Assembly: GCF_051401765.1 (NCBI RefSeq) | Contig: NW_027480440.1 | Span: 682,001-746,000, forward strand | Length of the DNA: 64,000 bases | Direction: 5' to 3' | Origin: Calliopsis andreniformis | Lineage: Eukaryota > Arthropoda > Insecta > Hymenoptera > Andrenidae | Shown here: positions 1 through 10,236 of the stretch, in pieces | Numbering within the stretch: the first letter of the stretch is position 1 | Layout: every line of letters begins with the position of its first letter | Translations under genes and position numbers: made by a program | The notes under the pieces: model-generated | What the model was told of the DNA's origin: nothing | Databases searched by the model: none | The model's input: only the letters and a program-made list of their open reading frames with translations

Positions 1-260
1 ATCCTCCATCCTCAATCCTCAATCCTCAAGCGTCAATCCTCAATCCTCAATCCTCAATCCTCATTCCTCAATCTTCAACCCTCAATCCTCATTCCTCAAA
101 CCTCAATCGTCAACCCTCAGTCCTCATCTACAATTCTCAATTCTCAATCCTCAATCCTCAATCCTCATTCTTCGATACTCAACACCCAATCCTCAATCTT
201 CAATCCTCAATACTCAATCCTCAATTCTCAGTCCTCAATCCTCAATCCTCAATCCTCAGG

Positions 261-310
261 CCTCAAACATCAATACTCAACCCTCAGTCCTCGTCCTCAA
301 TCCACAACCC
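261..310 (+). repeat. Recurrent phase-slip module (6-bp monomer CCTCGT)
   Basis: The order CCTCAAA, CATCAAT, ACTCAAC, CCTCAGT, then the 6-mer CCTCGT at 289-294, then CCTCAAT and CCACAAC, recurs dozens of times (for example near 2,680, 3,605, 4,643, 15,110, 23,210 and 63,450). Related forms use CCTCAT after CCTCAGC, CCTCAGA or CCTCAGG, or CCGCAT after CCTCAGA. The slip sits at the same place relative to the upstream CAAC and CTCAG monomers each time, so it is inherited, not repeatedly created. Confidence 0.87.
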
Positions 311-420
311 TCAATCCTCGATCCTCAGTCCTCAAACCTCAATCCTGAATCCTCAATCCTGAATCCACAATGTTCAGCCCTCAGTCCTCAACAATCAGTT
401 GTCAATCCTCAATCCACAAT

Positions 421-532
421 AGAATATCCTCAATTCAGATGATTCAATGCTCAATACTCGACCTGCAATCTTCAAATCTCTATCCGCAAGCATCAATCCT
501 CATTACTCAACCCTCAACATTAAGTCCCCAAT
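421..532 (+). repeat. Class III diverged module (7 copies)
   Basis: Starts AGAATAT and CCTCAAT, then TCAGATG, ATTCAAT and GCTCAAT; heptamers 6-7 are ACTCGAC and CTGCAAT, 10 is CCGCAAG, 11 is CATCAAT and 15 is ATTAAGT. The GATGATTC core is at 438, 1548, 3754, 7561, 11368, 58667 and 61607. It is confined to the two ends of the window (before 11.6 kb and after 58 kb) and absent from the middle 47 kb. Confidence 0.85.
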
Positions 533-770
533 CCTGAATCTTCAATCCTCAACCCTCAATCCTCAATCCTCAATCCTCAATCTTCAATCCTCAATACTCA
601 ATATTCAGTCCTCAATCCTCAATCATCGACCCTCAATCCTCAATCGTCAATCTCCAATCCTCGATCCTCAATCCTCAATTTTCAATCCTCAATCCTCAAT
701 ACTCAATCCTCAATCCTCAATCCTCAATCCTCAATACTCAACCATCAATCCTCAATTCCCAATTCTCAAT

Positions 771-834
771 AGATTATCCTGAAATCTCAGGTTTCAATAC
801 TCAAACCTCAATCCTCAACCCTCAGCCCTCATCC
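771..834 (+). repeat. Class IV diverged module (about 12 copies)
   Basis: Starts AGATTAT or AGAGTAT, then CCTGAAT or CCTGAAA, TCTCAGG and ATTCAAT or TTTCAAT, followed by more regular monomers and a 6-mer slip (CCTCAT). Copies lie near 769, 1879, 19152, 19801, 29219, 42327, 42836, 44991, 49984, 51031, 52356 and 53061. Its upstream heptamers resemble those of class I. Most copies contain GAATTC; those near 771, 1881, 19152, 19801 and 29219 are altered there. Confidence 0.8.
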
Positions 835-1110
835 TCCATCCTCAATCCTCAATCCTCAATCCTCAATCCTCAATCTTCAAACATCAATACTCAATCTTCA
901 ATCCTCAATCATCAATCCTCATTCCTCAATCCTCAATCCTCAATATTCAACACACAATCCTCAACCATCAATCCTCTATTCTCAATACTCAGCAGAATAT
1001 CCTGAATTCTCATGGTTCAATACTCAATCCACAATATTCAATAATCAAATCTCAATCCTCAAACACCAACTCTCAACTCTCAATCCTCAACACTCAGTCC
1101 TCTCTCTTCA

Positions 1111-1990
1111 ATCCTCCATCCTCAATCCTCAATCCTCAAGCGTCAATCCTCAATCCTCAATCCTCAATCCTCATTCCTCAATCTTCAACCCTCAATCCTC
1201 ATTCCTCAAACCTCAATCGTCAACCCTCAGTCCTCATCTACAATTCTCAATTCTCAATCCTCAATCCTCAATCCTCATTCTTCGATACTCAACACCCAAT
1301 CCTCAATCTTCAATCCTCAATACTCAATCCTCAATTCTCAGTCCTCAATCCTCAATCCTCAATCCTCAGGCCTCAAACATCAATACTCAACCCTCAGTCC
1401 TCGTCCTCAATCCACAACCCTCAATCCTCGATCCTCAGTCCTCAAACCTCAATCCTGAATCCTCAATCCTGAATCCACAATGTTCAGCCCTCAGTCCTCA
1501 ACAATCAGTTGTCAATCCTCAATCCACAATAGAATATCCTCAATTCAGATGATTCAATGCTCAATACTCGACCTGCAATCTTCAAATCTCTATCCGCAAG
1601 CATCAATCCTCATTACTCAACCCTCAACATTAAGTCCCCAATCCTGAATCTTCAATCCTCAACCCTCAATCCTCAATCCTCAATCCTCAATCTTCAATCC
1701 TCAATACTCAATATTCAGTCCTCAATCCTCAATCATCGACCCTCAATCCTCAATCGTCAATCTCCAATCCTCGATCCTCAATCCTCAATTTTCAATCCTC
1801 AATCCTCAATACTCAATCCTCAATCCTCAATCCTCAATCCTCAATACTCAACCATCAATCCTCAATTCCCAATTCTCAATAGATTATCCTGAAATCTCAG
1901 GTTTCAATACTCAAACCTCAATCCTCAACCCTCAGCCCTCATCCTCCATCCTCAATCCTCAATCCTCAATCCTCAATCCTCAATCTTCAA
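1111..1990 (+). repeat. 1,110-bp higher-order repeat, copy 2 (partial)
   Basis: This matches 1-880 base for base as far as I compared. It departs at about 1,990, where copy 1 has CTTCAAA followed by CATCAAT and this copy continues with ordinary CCTCAAT and ACTCAAT monomers. The final 220 bp or so of the unit, including the class I module, is therefore absent. Confidence 0.88.
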
Positions 1991-2622
1991 TCCTCAATAC
2001 TCAATCTTCAATCCTCAATCCTCAATCCTCAATCCTCAATCCTCAATCCTCAATCCTCTATCCTCAATCCTCAACCTTCAATCCTCAATACTCAATCTAC
2101 AATCCTCAGTCCTCAATCCTCAATCCTCAATCCTCATTCTTCAATCCTCAATACCCAGTCCTCAGTCTTCAATCCTCAATCCTCAATCCTCAATCCTCAA
2201 TTCTCATTCCTCAATCCTCAATCCTCAGACCTCAAACATCAATACTCAACCCTCAGTCCTCGTCCTCAATCCACAACACTCAATCCTCAATCCTCAATCT
2301 TCAGTCATCAATATTCAATCTTCAGTCCTCAATCCTCAATCCTCAATCCTCAATCTTCAATCCTCAATACTCAATCTTCAATCCTCAGTCCTCAGTCCTC
2401 AAACCTCAATTCTGAATCCTGAATACTCAATCTTCAATCCTCAATCCTCAGTCCTCAATACTCTACCATCAATGTTCAATCCTCAATCCTCAATCCTCAT
2501 TCTTCAATCCTCAATACCCAGTCCTCAATCTTCAATCCTCAATCCTCAATCCTCAATCCTCATTCTTCAATCCTCAATACCCAATCCTCAATCTTCAATC
2601 GTAAATCCTCAATCCTCAATTC
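1991..2622 (+). repeat. Heptamer linker between the 1,110-bp and 3,807-bp blocks
   Basis: Mostly plain CCTCAAT, CTTCAAT and ACTCAAT monomers with one phase-slip module (6-mer near 2,255). It also holds a stretch with TCTACCATCAATG near 2,461 that recurs at 18.2, 18.5, 20.1, 45.6, 46.8, 50.6 and 52.6 kb. It looks like a fragment of the material seen around 20 kb and 45 kb. No gene or unique sequence is present. Confidence 0.75.
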
Positions 2623-4267
2623 TCAATCCTCAATCCTCAATCCTCAGACCTCAAACATCAATACTCAAACCTCAGTCCTCGTCCTCAATCCACAACCCTC
2701 AATCCTCGATCCTCAATCTTCAATCCTCAATACTCAATCTTCAATCCTCAATCCTCAACACTCAATACTCAATCGTCAATCTTATATCCTCGATACTCAA
2801 TCTTCAATACTCAATCCTCAATCCTCAATCCTCAATACTCATTCTTCAATCCCCAATACCTAATCCTCAATCTTCAATCCTCAATCCTCAATCCTCAATC
2901 CTCAATCCTCAATCCTCAGTCATCAGTACTCAATCTTCAATACTCAAACCTCAATCCTCAATCCTCAATCCTCAATCCTCGATCCTCAATCCTCATTCCT
3001 CAAACCTCAATCGTCAAACCTCAGTCCTCATCTTCAATTCTCAATTCTCAATCCTCAATCCTCAATCCTCAATCCTCAATCTTCAAACATCAATACTCAA
3101 TCTTCAATCCTCAATCATCAATCCTCATTCCTCAATCCTCAATCCTCAATATTCAACACACAATCCTCAACCATCAATCCTCTATTCTCAATACTCAGCA
3201 AAATATCCTGAATTCTCATGGTTCAATACTCAATCCACAATATTCAATAATCAAATCTCAATCCTCAAACACCAACTCTCAACTCTCAATCCTCAACACT
3301 CAGTCCTCTCTCTTCAATCCTCCATCCTCAATCCTCAATCCTCAAGCGTCAATCCTCAATCCTCAATCCTCAATCCTCATTCCTCAATCTTCAACCCTCA
3401 ATCCTCATTCCTCAAACCTCAATCGTCAACCCTCAGTCCTCATCTACAATTCTCAATTCTCAATCCTCAATCCTCAATCCTCATTCTTCGATACTCAACA
3501 CCCAATCCTCAATCTTCAATCCTCAATACTCAATCCTCAATTCTCAGTCCTCAATCCTCAATCCTCAATCCTCAGGCCTCAAACATCAATACTCAACCCT
3601 CAGTCCTCGTCCTCAATCCACAACCCTCAATCCTCGATCCTCAGTCCTCAAACCTCAATCCTGAATCCTCAATCCTGAATCCACAATGTTCAGCCCTCAG
3701 TCCTCAACAATCAGTTGTCAATCCTCAATCCACAATAGAATATCCTCAATTCAGATGATTCAATGCTCAATACTCGACCTGCAATCTTCAAATCTCTATC
3801 CGCAAGCATCAATTATCATTACTCAACCCTCAACATTAAGTCCCCAATCCTGAATCTTCAATCCTCAACCCTCAATCCTCAATCCTCAATCCTCAATCTT
3901 CAATCCTGAATACTCAATATTCAGTCCTCAATCCTCAATCATCGACCCTCAATCCTCAATCGTCAATCTCCAATCCTCGATCCTCAATCCTCAATTTTCA
4001 ATCCTCAATCCTCAATCCTCAGACCTCAAACATCAATACTCAACCCTCAGTCCTCGTCCTCAAACCACAACACTCAATCCTCGATCCTCAATCTTCACTC
4101 CTCAATACTCAATCTTCAATCCTCTATCCTCAATCCTCAATCCTCAATCCTCAATCCTCAATCCTCAATCGCCAATCCTCTATCCTCAATCCTCAATCCT
4201 CAATCCTCAATCATCAATATTCAACACTCAACCCTCAACCATCAATACTCAATTCTCATAACTCAAT

Positions 4268-4379
4268 AGAATATCCTGAATTCTCATGGTTCAATACTCA
4301 ATCCACAATATTCTATAATCAAATCTCAATCCTCAAACATCAATTCTCAACACTCAATCCTCAACACTCAGTCCTCTCT
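4268..4379 (+). repeat. Class I diverged module (24 copies in the window)
   Basis: Sixteen heptamers in perfect 7-bp phase but strongly mutated: heptamer 1 AGAATAT, 2 CCTGAAT, 3 TCTCATG, 4 GTTCAAT, 7 ATTCTAT (or ATTCAAT), 11 CATCAAT, 15 ACTCAGT. It contains an EcoRI site (GAATTC). The CATGGTTC core is at 1011, 3217, 4285, 5969, 7024, 8092, 9776, 10831, 11899, 13583, 16440, 17411, 21856, 24348, 26507, 27478, 30868, 33360, 37380, 39601, 49066, 54483, 60134 and 63074. No function is known; a protein-binding box is conjecture. Confidence 0.85.
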
Positions 4380-4924
4380 CTTCAATCCTCCGTCCTCAAC
4401 TCTCAATCCTCAAGCGTCAATATTCAATCGTCAATCCTCAACCTTCAATCCTCAATACTCAATCTTCAATCATCAATCCTCAATCCTCAATCCTCAATCT
4501 TCAATCCTCAATCCTCAATCCTCATTCTTCAATCCTCAACACCCAATACTCAATCTTCAATCCACAATCCTCAATCCTCAATTCTCAATCCTCAATCCTC
4601 AATCTTCATACCTCAAACATCAATACTCAACCCTCAGTCCTCGTCCTCAATCCACAACCCTCAATCCTCGATCCTCAATCGTCAATCATCAATATTCAAT
4701 CTTCAATTCTCAACCCTCAACCCTCAATACTCAATCCTCAATCCTCAATGTACGATCCACAATACCCAATCCTCAATCTTCAATCCTCAATCCTCAATCC
4801 TCAACCCTCAATCCTCAATCCTCAATCCTCAGGCCTCAAACCTCAATCCTGAATCCTCAATCCTGAATCCTCAATCTTCAGCCATCAGTCCTCAAAAATC
4901 AACTATCAATCCTCTATCCTGAAT

Positions 4925-5036
4925 AGAATATCCTCAATTTACAGTTTTCCATACTCAATCCCCATTCTTCAATCTTCAAATCTCAATCCACAAACATCAA
5001 TTCTAATCACGCAACCATCAACACTCAGTCCTCAAT
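4925..5036 (+). repeat. Class II diverged module (about 25 copies)
   Basis: Starts with AGAATAT and CCTCAAT, then TTACAGT, TTTCCAT and ACTCAAT; heptamer 11 is CATCAAT and 15 is ACTCAGT. CAGTTTTCC cores lie near 4940, 6250, 8750, 10055, 12555, 13860, 14480, 17690, 22140, 22760, 24630, 25250, 27757, 31150, 31770, 33640, 34260, 35790, 37660, 38275, 39880, 40500, 43405, 47910 and 49345. Variants near 17,690, 27,757 and 49,345 read TTAACAG, and those near 22,140 and 31,150 read TTAAGAG. Upstream heptamers are shared with class III. Confidence 0.85.
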
Positions 5037-6429
5037 CTTCAATCCTCAATCCTCAATCCTCAATCTTCAATCCTCAATACTCAAGCTTCAGTCCTCAATC
5101 CTCAATCCTCAATCCTCAATCTTCAATCTTCAATCCTCAATACTCAAGCTTCAGTCCACAATCCTCAATCCACAATCCTTAATCCTGAATCCTCAATCCT
5201 CAATCCTCAATCCTCAACACTCAATCTTCAATCCTCAATCCTCAATCCTCAATCGCCAATCCTCTATCCTCAATCCTCAATCCTCAATCCTCAAACCTCA
5301 TTCTTCAATCCTCAGTACCCAATCCTCAATCTTCAATCCTCAATTCTCAATCCTCAATTCTCAATCCACAATCCTCAGTCCTCAGTCCTCAAACCTCAAT
5401 CCCCATTCTTCAATCCTCAATACCCAATCCTCAATCTTCAATCGTCAATCCTCAATCCTCAATTCTCAATCCTCAATCCTCAATCCTCAGACCTCAAACA
5501 TCAATACTCAAACCTCAGTCCTCGTCCTCAATCCACAACCCTCAATCCTCGATCCTCAATCTTCAATCCTCAATACTCAATCTTCAATCCTCAATCCTCA
5601 ACACTCAATACTCAATCGTCAATCTTATATCCTCGATACTCAATCTTCAATACTCAATCCTCAATCCTCAATCCTCAATACTCATTCTTCAATCCTCAAT
5701 ACCTAATCCTCAATCTTCAATCCTCAATCCTCAATCCTCAATTCTCAATCCCCAATCCTCAGTCCTCAGTTCTCAAACCTCAATCCTCAACCCTCAGACC
5801 GCATCCTCAATCCTCAATCCTCAATCCTCAATCCTCAATCCTCAATCCTCAATCGCCAATCCTCTATCCTCAATCCTCAATCCTCAATCCTCAATCATCA
5901 ATATTCAACACTCAACCCTCAACCGTCAATACTCAATTCTCATAACTCAATAGAATATCCTGAATTCTCATGGTTCAATACTCAATCCACAATATTCTAT
6001 AATCAAATCTCAATCCTCAAACATCAATTCTCAACACTCAATCCTCAACACTCAGTCCTCTCTCTTCAATCCTCCGTCCTCAACTCTCAATCCTCAAGCG
6101 TCAATATTCAATCGTCAACCGTCAGCCCTCTATCCTCAGCCCTCAAACCTCAATCCCGAATCCTCAATCCTAAATCCTCAATCTTCAGCCCTCAGTCCTC
6201 AAAAATCAACTATCAATCCTCTATCCTGAATAGAATATCCTCAATTTACAGTTTTCCATACTCAATCCCCATTCTTCAATCTTCAAATCTGAATCCACAA
6301 ACATCAATACTAATCACTCAAGCATCAACACTCAGTCCTCAATCTTCAATTCTCAATCCTCAATCCTCATCCTTCAATCCTCAATACTCAATCTTCAATC
6401 ATCAATCCTCAATCCTCAATCCTCAATCT

Positions 6430-9400
6430 TCAATCCTCAATCCTCAATCCTCAGACCTCAAACATCAATACTCAAACCTCAGTCCTCGTCCTCAATCCAC
6501 AACCCTCAATCCTCGATCCTCAATCTTCAATCCTCAATACTCAATCTTCAATCCTCAATCCTCAACACTCAATACTCAATCGTCAATCTTATATCCTCGA
6601 TACTCAATCTTCAATACTCAATCCTCAATCCTCAATCCTCAATACTCATTCTTCAATCCCCAATACCTAATCCTCAATCTTCAATCCTCAATCCTCAATC
6701 CTCAATCCTCAATCCTCAATCCTCAGTCATCAGTACTCAATCTTCAATACTCAAACCTCAATCCTCAATCCTCAATCCTCAATCCTCGATCCTCAATCCT
6801 CATTCCTCAAACCTCAATCGTCAAACCTCAGTCCTCATCTTCAATTCTCAATTCTCAATCCTCAATCCTCAATCCTCAATACTCAATCTTCAAACATCAA
6901 TACTCAATCTTCAATCCTCAATCATCAATCCTCATTCCTCAATCCTCAATCCTCAATATTCAACACACAATCCTCAACCATCAATCCTCTATTCTCAATA
7001 CTCAGCAAAATATCCTGAATTCTCATGGTTCAATACTCAATCCACAATATTCAATAATCAAATCTCAATCCTCAAACACCAACTCTCAACTCTCAATCCT
7101 CAACACTCAGTCCTCTCTCTTCAATCCTCCATCCTCAATCCTCAATCCTCAAGCGTCAATCCTCAATCCTCAATCCTCAATCCTCATTCCTCAATCTTCA
7201 ACCCTCAATCCTCATTCCTCAAACCTCAATCGTCAACCCTCAGTCCTCATCTACAATTCTCAATTCTCAATCCTCAATCCTCAATCCTCATTCTTCGATA
7301 CTCAACACCCAATCCTCAATCTTCAATCCTCAATACTCAATCCTCAATTCTCAGTCCTCAATCCTCAATCCTCAATCCTCAGGCCTCAAACATCAATACT
7401 CAACCCTCAGTCCTCGTCCTCAATCCACAACCCTCAATCCTCGATCCTCAGTCCTCAAACCTCAATCCTGAATCCTCAATCCTGAATCCACAATGTTCAG
7501 CCCTCAGTCCTCAACAATCAGTTGTCAATCCTCAATCCACAATAGAATATCCTCAATTCAGATGATTCAATGCTCAATACTCGACCTGCAATCTTCAAAT
7601 CTCTATCCGCAAGCATCAATTATCATTACTCAACCCTCAACATTAAGTCCCCAATCCTGAATCTTCAATCCTCAACCCTCAATCCTCAATCCTCAATCCT
7701 CAATCTTCAATCCTGAATACTCAATATTCAGTCCTCAATCCTCAATCATCGACCCTCAATCCTCAATCGTCAATCTCCAATCCTCGATCCTCAATCCTCA
7801 ATTTTCAATCCTCAATCCTCAATCCTCAGACCTCAAACATCAATACTCAACCCTCAGTCCTCGTCCTCAAACCACAACACTCAATCCTCGATCCTCAATC
7901 TTCAATCCTCAATACTCAATCTTCAATCCTCTATCCTCAATCCTCAATCCTCAATCCTCAATCCTCAATCCTCAATCGCCAATCCTCTATCCTCAATCCT
8001 CAATCCTCAATCCTCAATCATCAATATTCAACACTCAACCCTCAACCATCAATACTCAATTCTCATAACTCAATAGAATATCCTGAATTCTCATGGTTCA
8101 ATACTCAATCCACAATATTCTATAATCAAATCTCAATCCTCAAACATCAATTCTCAACACTCAATCCTCAACACTCAGTCCTCTCTCTTCAATCCTCCGT
8201 CCTCAACTCTCAATCCTCAAGCGTCAATATTCAATCGTCAATCCTCAACCTTCAATCCTCAATACTCAATCTTCAATCATCAATCCTCAATCCTCAATCC
8301 TCAATCTTCAATCCTCAATCCTCAATCCTCATTCTTCAATCCTCAACACCCAATACTCAATCTTCAATCCACAATCCTCAATCCTCAATTCTCAATCCTC
8401 AATCCTCAATCTTCATACCTCAAACATCAATACTCAACCCTCAGTCCTCGTCCTCAATCCACAACCCTCAATCCTCGATCCTCAATCGTCAATCATCAAT
8501 ATTCAATCTTCAATTCTCAACCCTCAACCCTCAATACTCAATCCTCAATCCTCAATGTACGATCCACAATACCCAATCCTCAATCTTCAATCCTCAATCC
8601 TCAATCCTCAACCCTCAATCCTCAATCCTCAATCCTCAGGCCTCAAACCTCAATCCTGAATCCTCAATCCTGAATCCTCAATCTTCAGCCATCAGTCCTC
8701 AAAAATCAACTATCAATCCTCTATCCTGAATAGAATATCCTCAATTTACAGTTTTCCATACTCAATCCCCATTCTTCAATCTTCAAATCTCAATCCACAA
8801 ACATCAATTCTAATCACGCAACCATCAACACTCAGTCCTCAATCTTCAATCCTCAATCCTCAATCCTCAATCTTCAATCCTCAATACTCAAGCTTCAGTC
8901 CTCAATCCTCAATCCTCAATCCTCAATCTTCAATCTTCAATCCTCAATACTCAAGCTTCAGTCCACAATCCTCAATCCACAATCCTTAATCCTGAATCCT
9001 CAATCCTCAATCCTCAATCCTCAACACTCAATCTTCAATCCTCAATCCTCAATCCTCAATCGCCAATCCTCTATCCTCAATCCTCAATCCTCAATCCTCA
9101 AACCTCATTCTTCAATCCTCAGTACCCAATCCTCAATCTTCAATCCTCAATTCTCAATCCTCAATTCTCAATCCACAATCCTCAGTCCTCAGTCCTCAAA
9201 CCTCAATCCCCATTCTTCAATCCTCAATACCCAATCCTCAATCTTCAATCGTCAATCCTCAATCCTCAATTCTCAATCCTCAATCCTCAATCCTCAGACC
9301 TCAAACATCAATACTCAAACCTCAGTCCTCGTCCTCAATCCACAACCCTCAATCCTCGATCCTCAATCTTCAATCCTCAATACTCAATCTTCAATCCTCA

Positions 9401-10236
9401 ATCCTCAACACTCAATACTCAATCGTCAATCTTATATCCTCGATACTCAATCTTCAATACTCAATCCTCAATCCTCAATCCTCAATACTCATTCTTCAAT
9501 CCTCAATACCTAATCCTCAATCTTCAATCCTCAATCCTCAATCCTCAATTCTCAATCCCCAATCCTCAGTCCTCAGTTCTCAAACCTCAATCCTCAACCC
9601 TCAGACCGCATCCTCAATCCTCAATCCTCAATCCTCAATCCTCAATCCTCAATCCTCAATCGCCAATCCTCTATCCTCAATCCTCAATCCTCAATCCTCA
9701 ATCATCAATATTCAACACTCAACCCTCAACCGTCAATACTCAATTCTCATAACTCAATAGAATATCCTGAATTCTCATGGTTCAATACTCAATCCACAAT
9801 ATTCTATAATCAAATCTCAATCCTCAAACATCAATTCTCAACACTCAATCCTCAACACTCAGTCCTCTCTCTTCAATCCTCCGTCCTCAACTCTCAATCC
9901 TCAAGCGTCAATATTCAATCGTCAACCGTCAGCCCTCTATCCTCAGCCCTCAAACCTCAATCCCGAATCCTCAATCCTAAATCCTCAATCTTCAGCCCTC
10001 AGTCCTCAAAAATCAACTATCAATCCTCTATCCTGAATAGAATATCCTCAATTTACAGTTTTCCATACTCAATCCCCATTCTTCAATCTTCAAATCTGAA
10101 TCCACAAACATCAATACTAATCACTCAAGCATCAACACTCAGTCCTCAATCTTCAATTCTCAATCCTCAATCCTCATCCTTCAATCCTCAATACTCAATC
10201 TTCAATCATCAATCCTCAATCCTCAATCCTCAATCT
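6430..10236 (+). repeat. 3,807-bp higher-order repeat, copy 2 of 3
   Basis: Same order of landmarks as copy 1, shifted by exactly 3,807 bp: class I modules at 7,024, 8,092 and 9,776, class III at 7,561 and class II near 8,750 and 10,055. A private change lies near 6,885, with an ACTCAAT monomer where the neighbours have CCTCAAT. Identity to copies 1 and 3 is very high by eye. Confidence 0.92.

Larger units (their letters stand above)
1..1110 (+). repeat. 1,110-bp higher-order repeat, copy 1
   Basis: Position 1 onward reappears at position 1,111 with no difference seen over about 880 bp, giving a period of 1,110 bp. The unit contains a class III module (from 421), a class IV module (from 771), a class I module (around 994-1,105) and three 6-bp monomers (near 124, 289 and 828). 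156 heptamers plus three 6-mers give exactly 1,110 bp. The last part (about 890-1,110) is missing from the second copy but matches about 3,100-3,316. Confidence 0.9.
2623..6429 (+). repeat. 3,807-bp higher-order repeat, copy 1 of 3
   Basis: Landmarks here recur at +3,807 and +7,614. The class III core GATGATTC is at 3,754, 7,561 and 11,368. The class I core CATGGTTC is at 3,217, 4,285 and 5,969 and again at each offset. The unit holds eight 6-bp monomers by my count (near 2,680, 3,032, 3,440, 3,605, 4,053, 4,643, 5,520 and 5,800), so 537x7 + 8x6 = 3,807. I saw only isolated base differences from the next copy, such as TTCACTCC near 4,094 where copy 2 has TTCAATCC. Confidence 0.92.

Noticed and set aside
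2780..2810. TATA-like or promoter elements (CTTATATCCTCG, CAATATTCTATAATC)
   Set aside because: These are mutated heptamers repeated many times with no gene downstream. An AT-rich 6-mer in such a sequence is not evidence of a promoter.
4268..5036. Diverged islands as transposon remnants or unique insertions
   Set aside because: They decompose into heptamers in phase with the flanks and align with each other, with no terminal repeats or target-site duplications.
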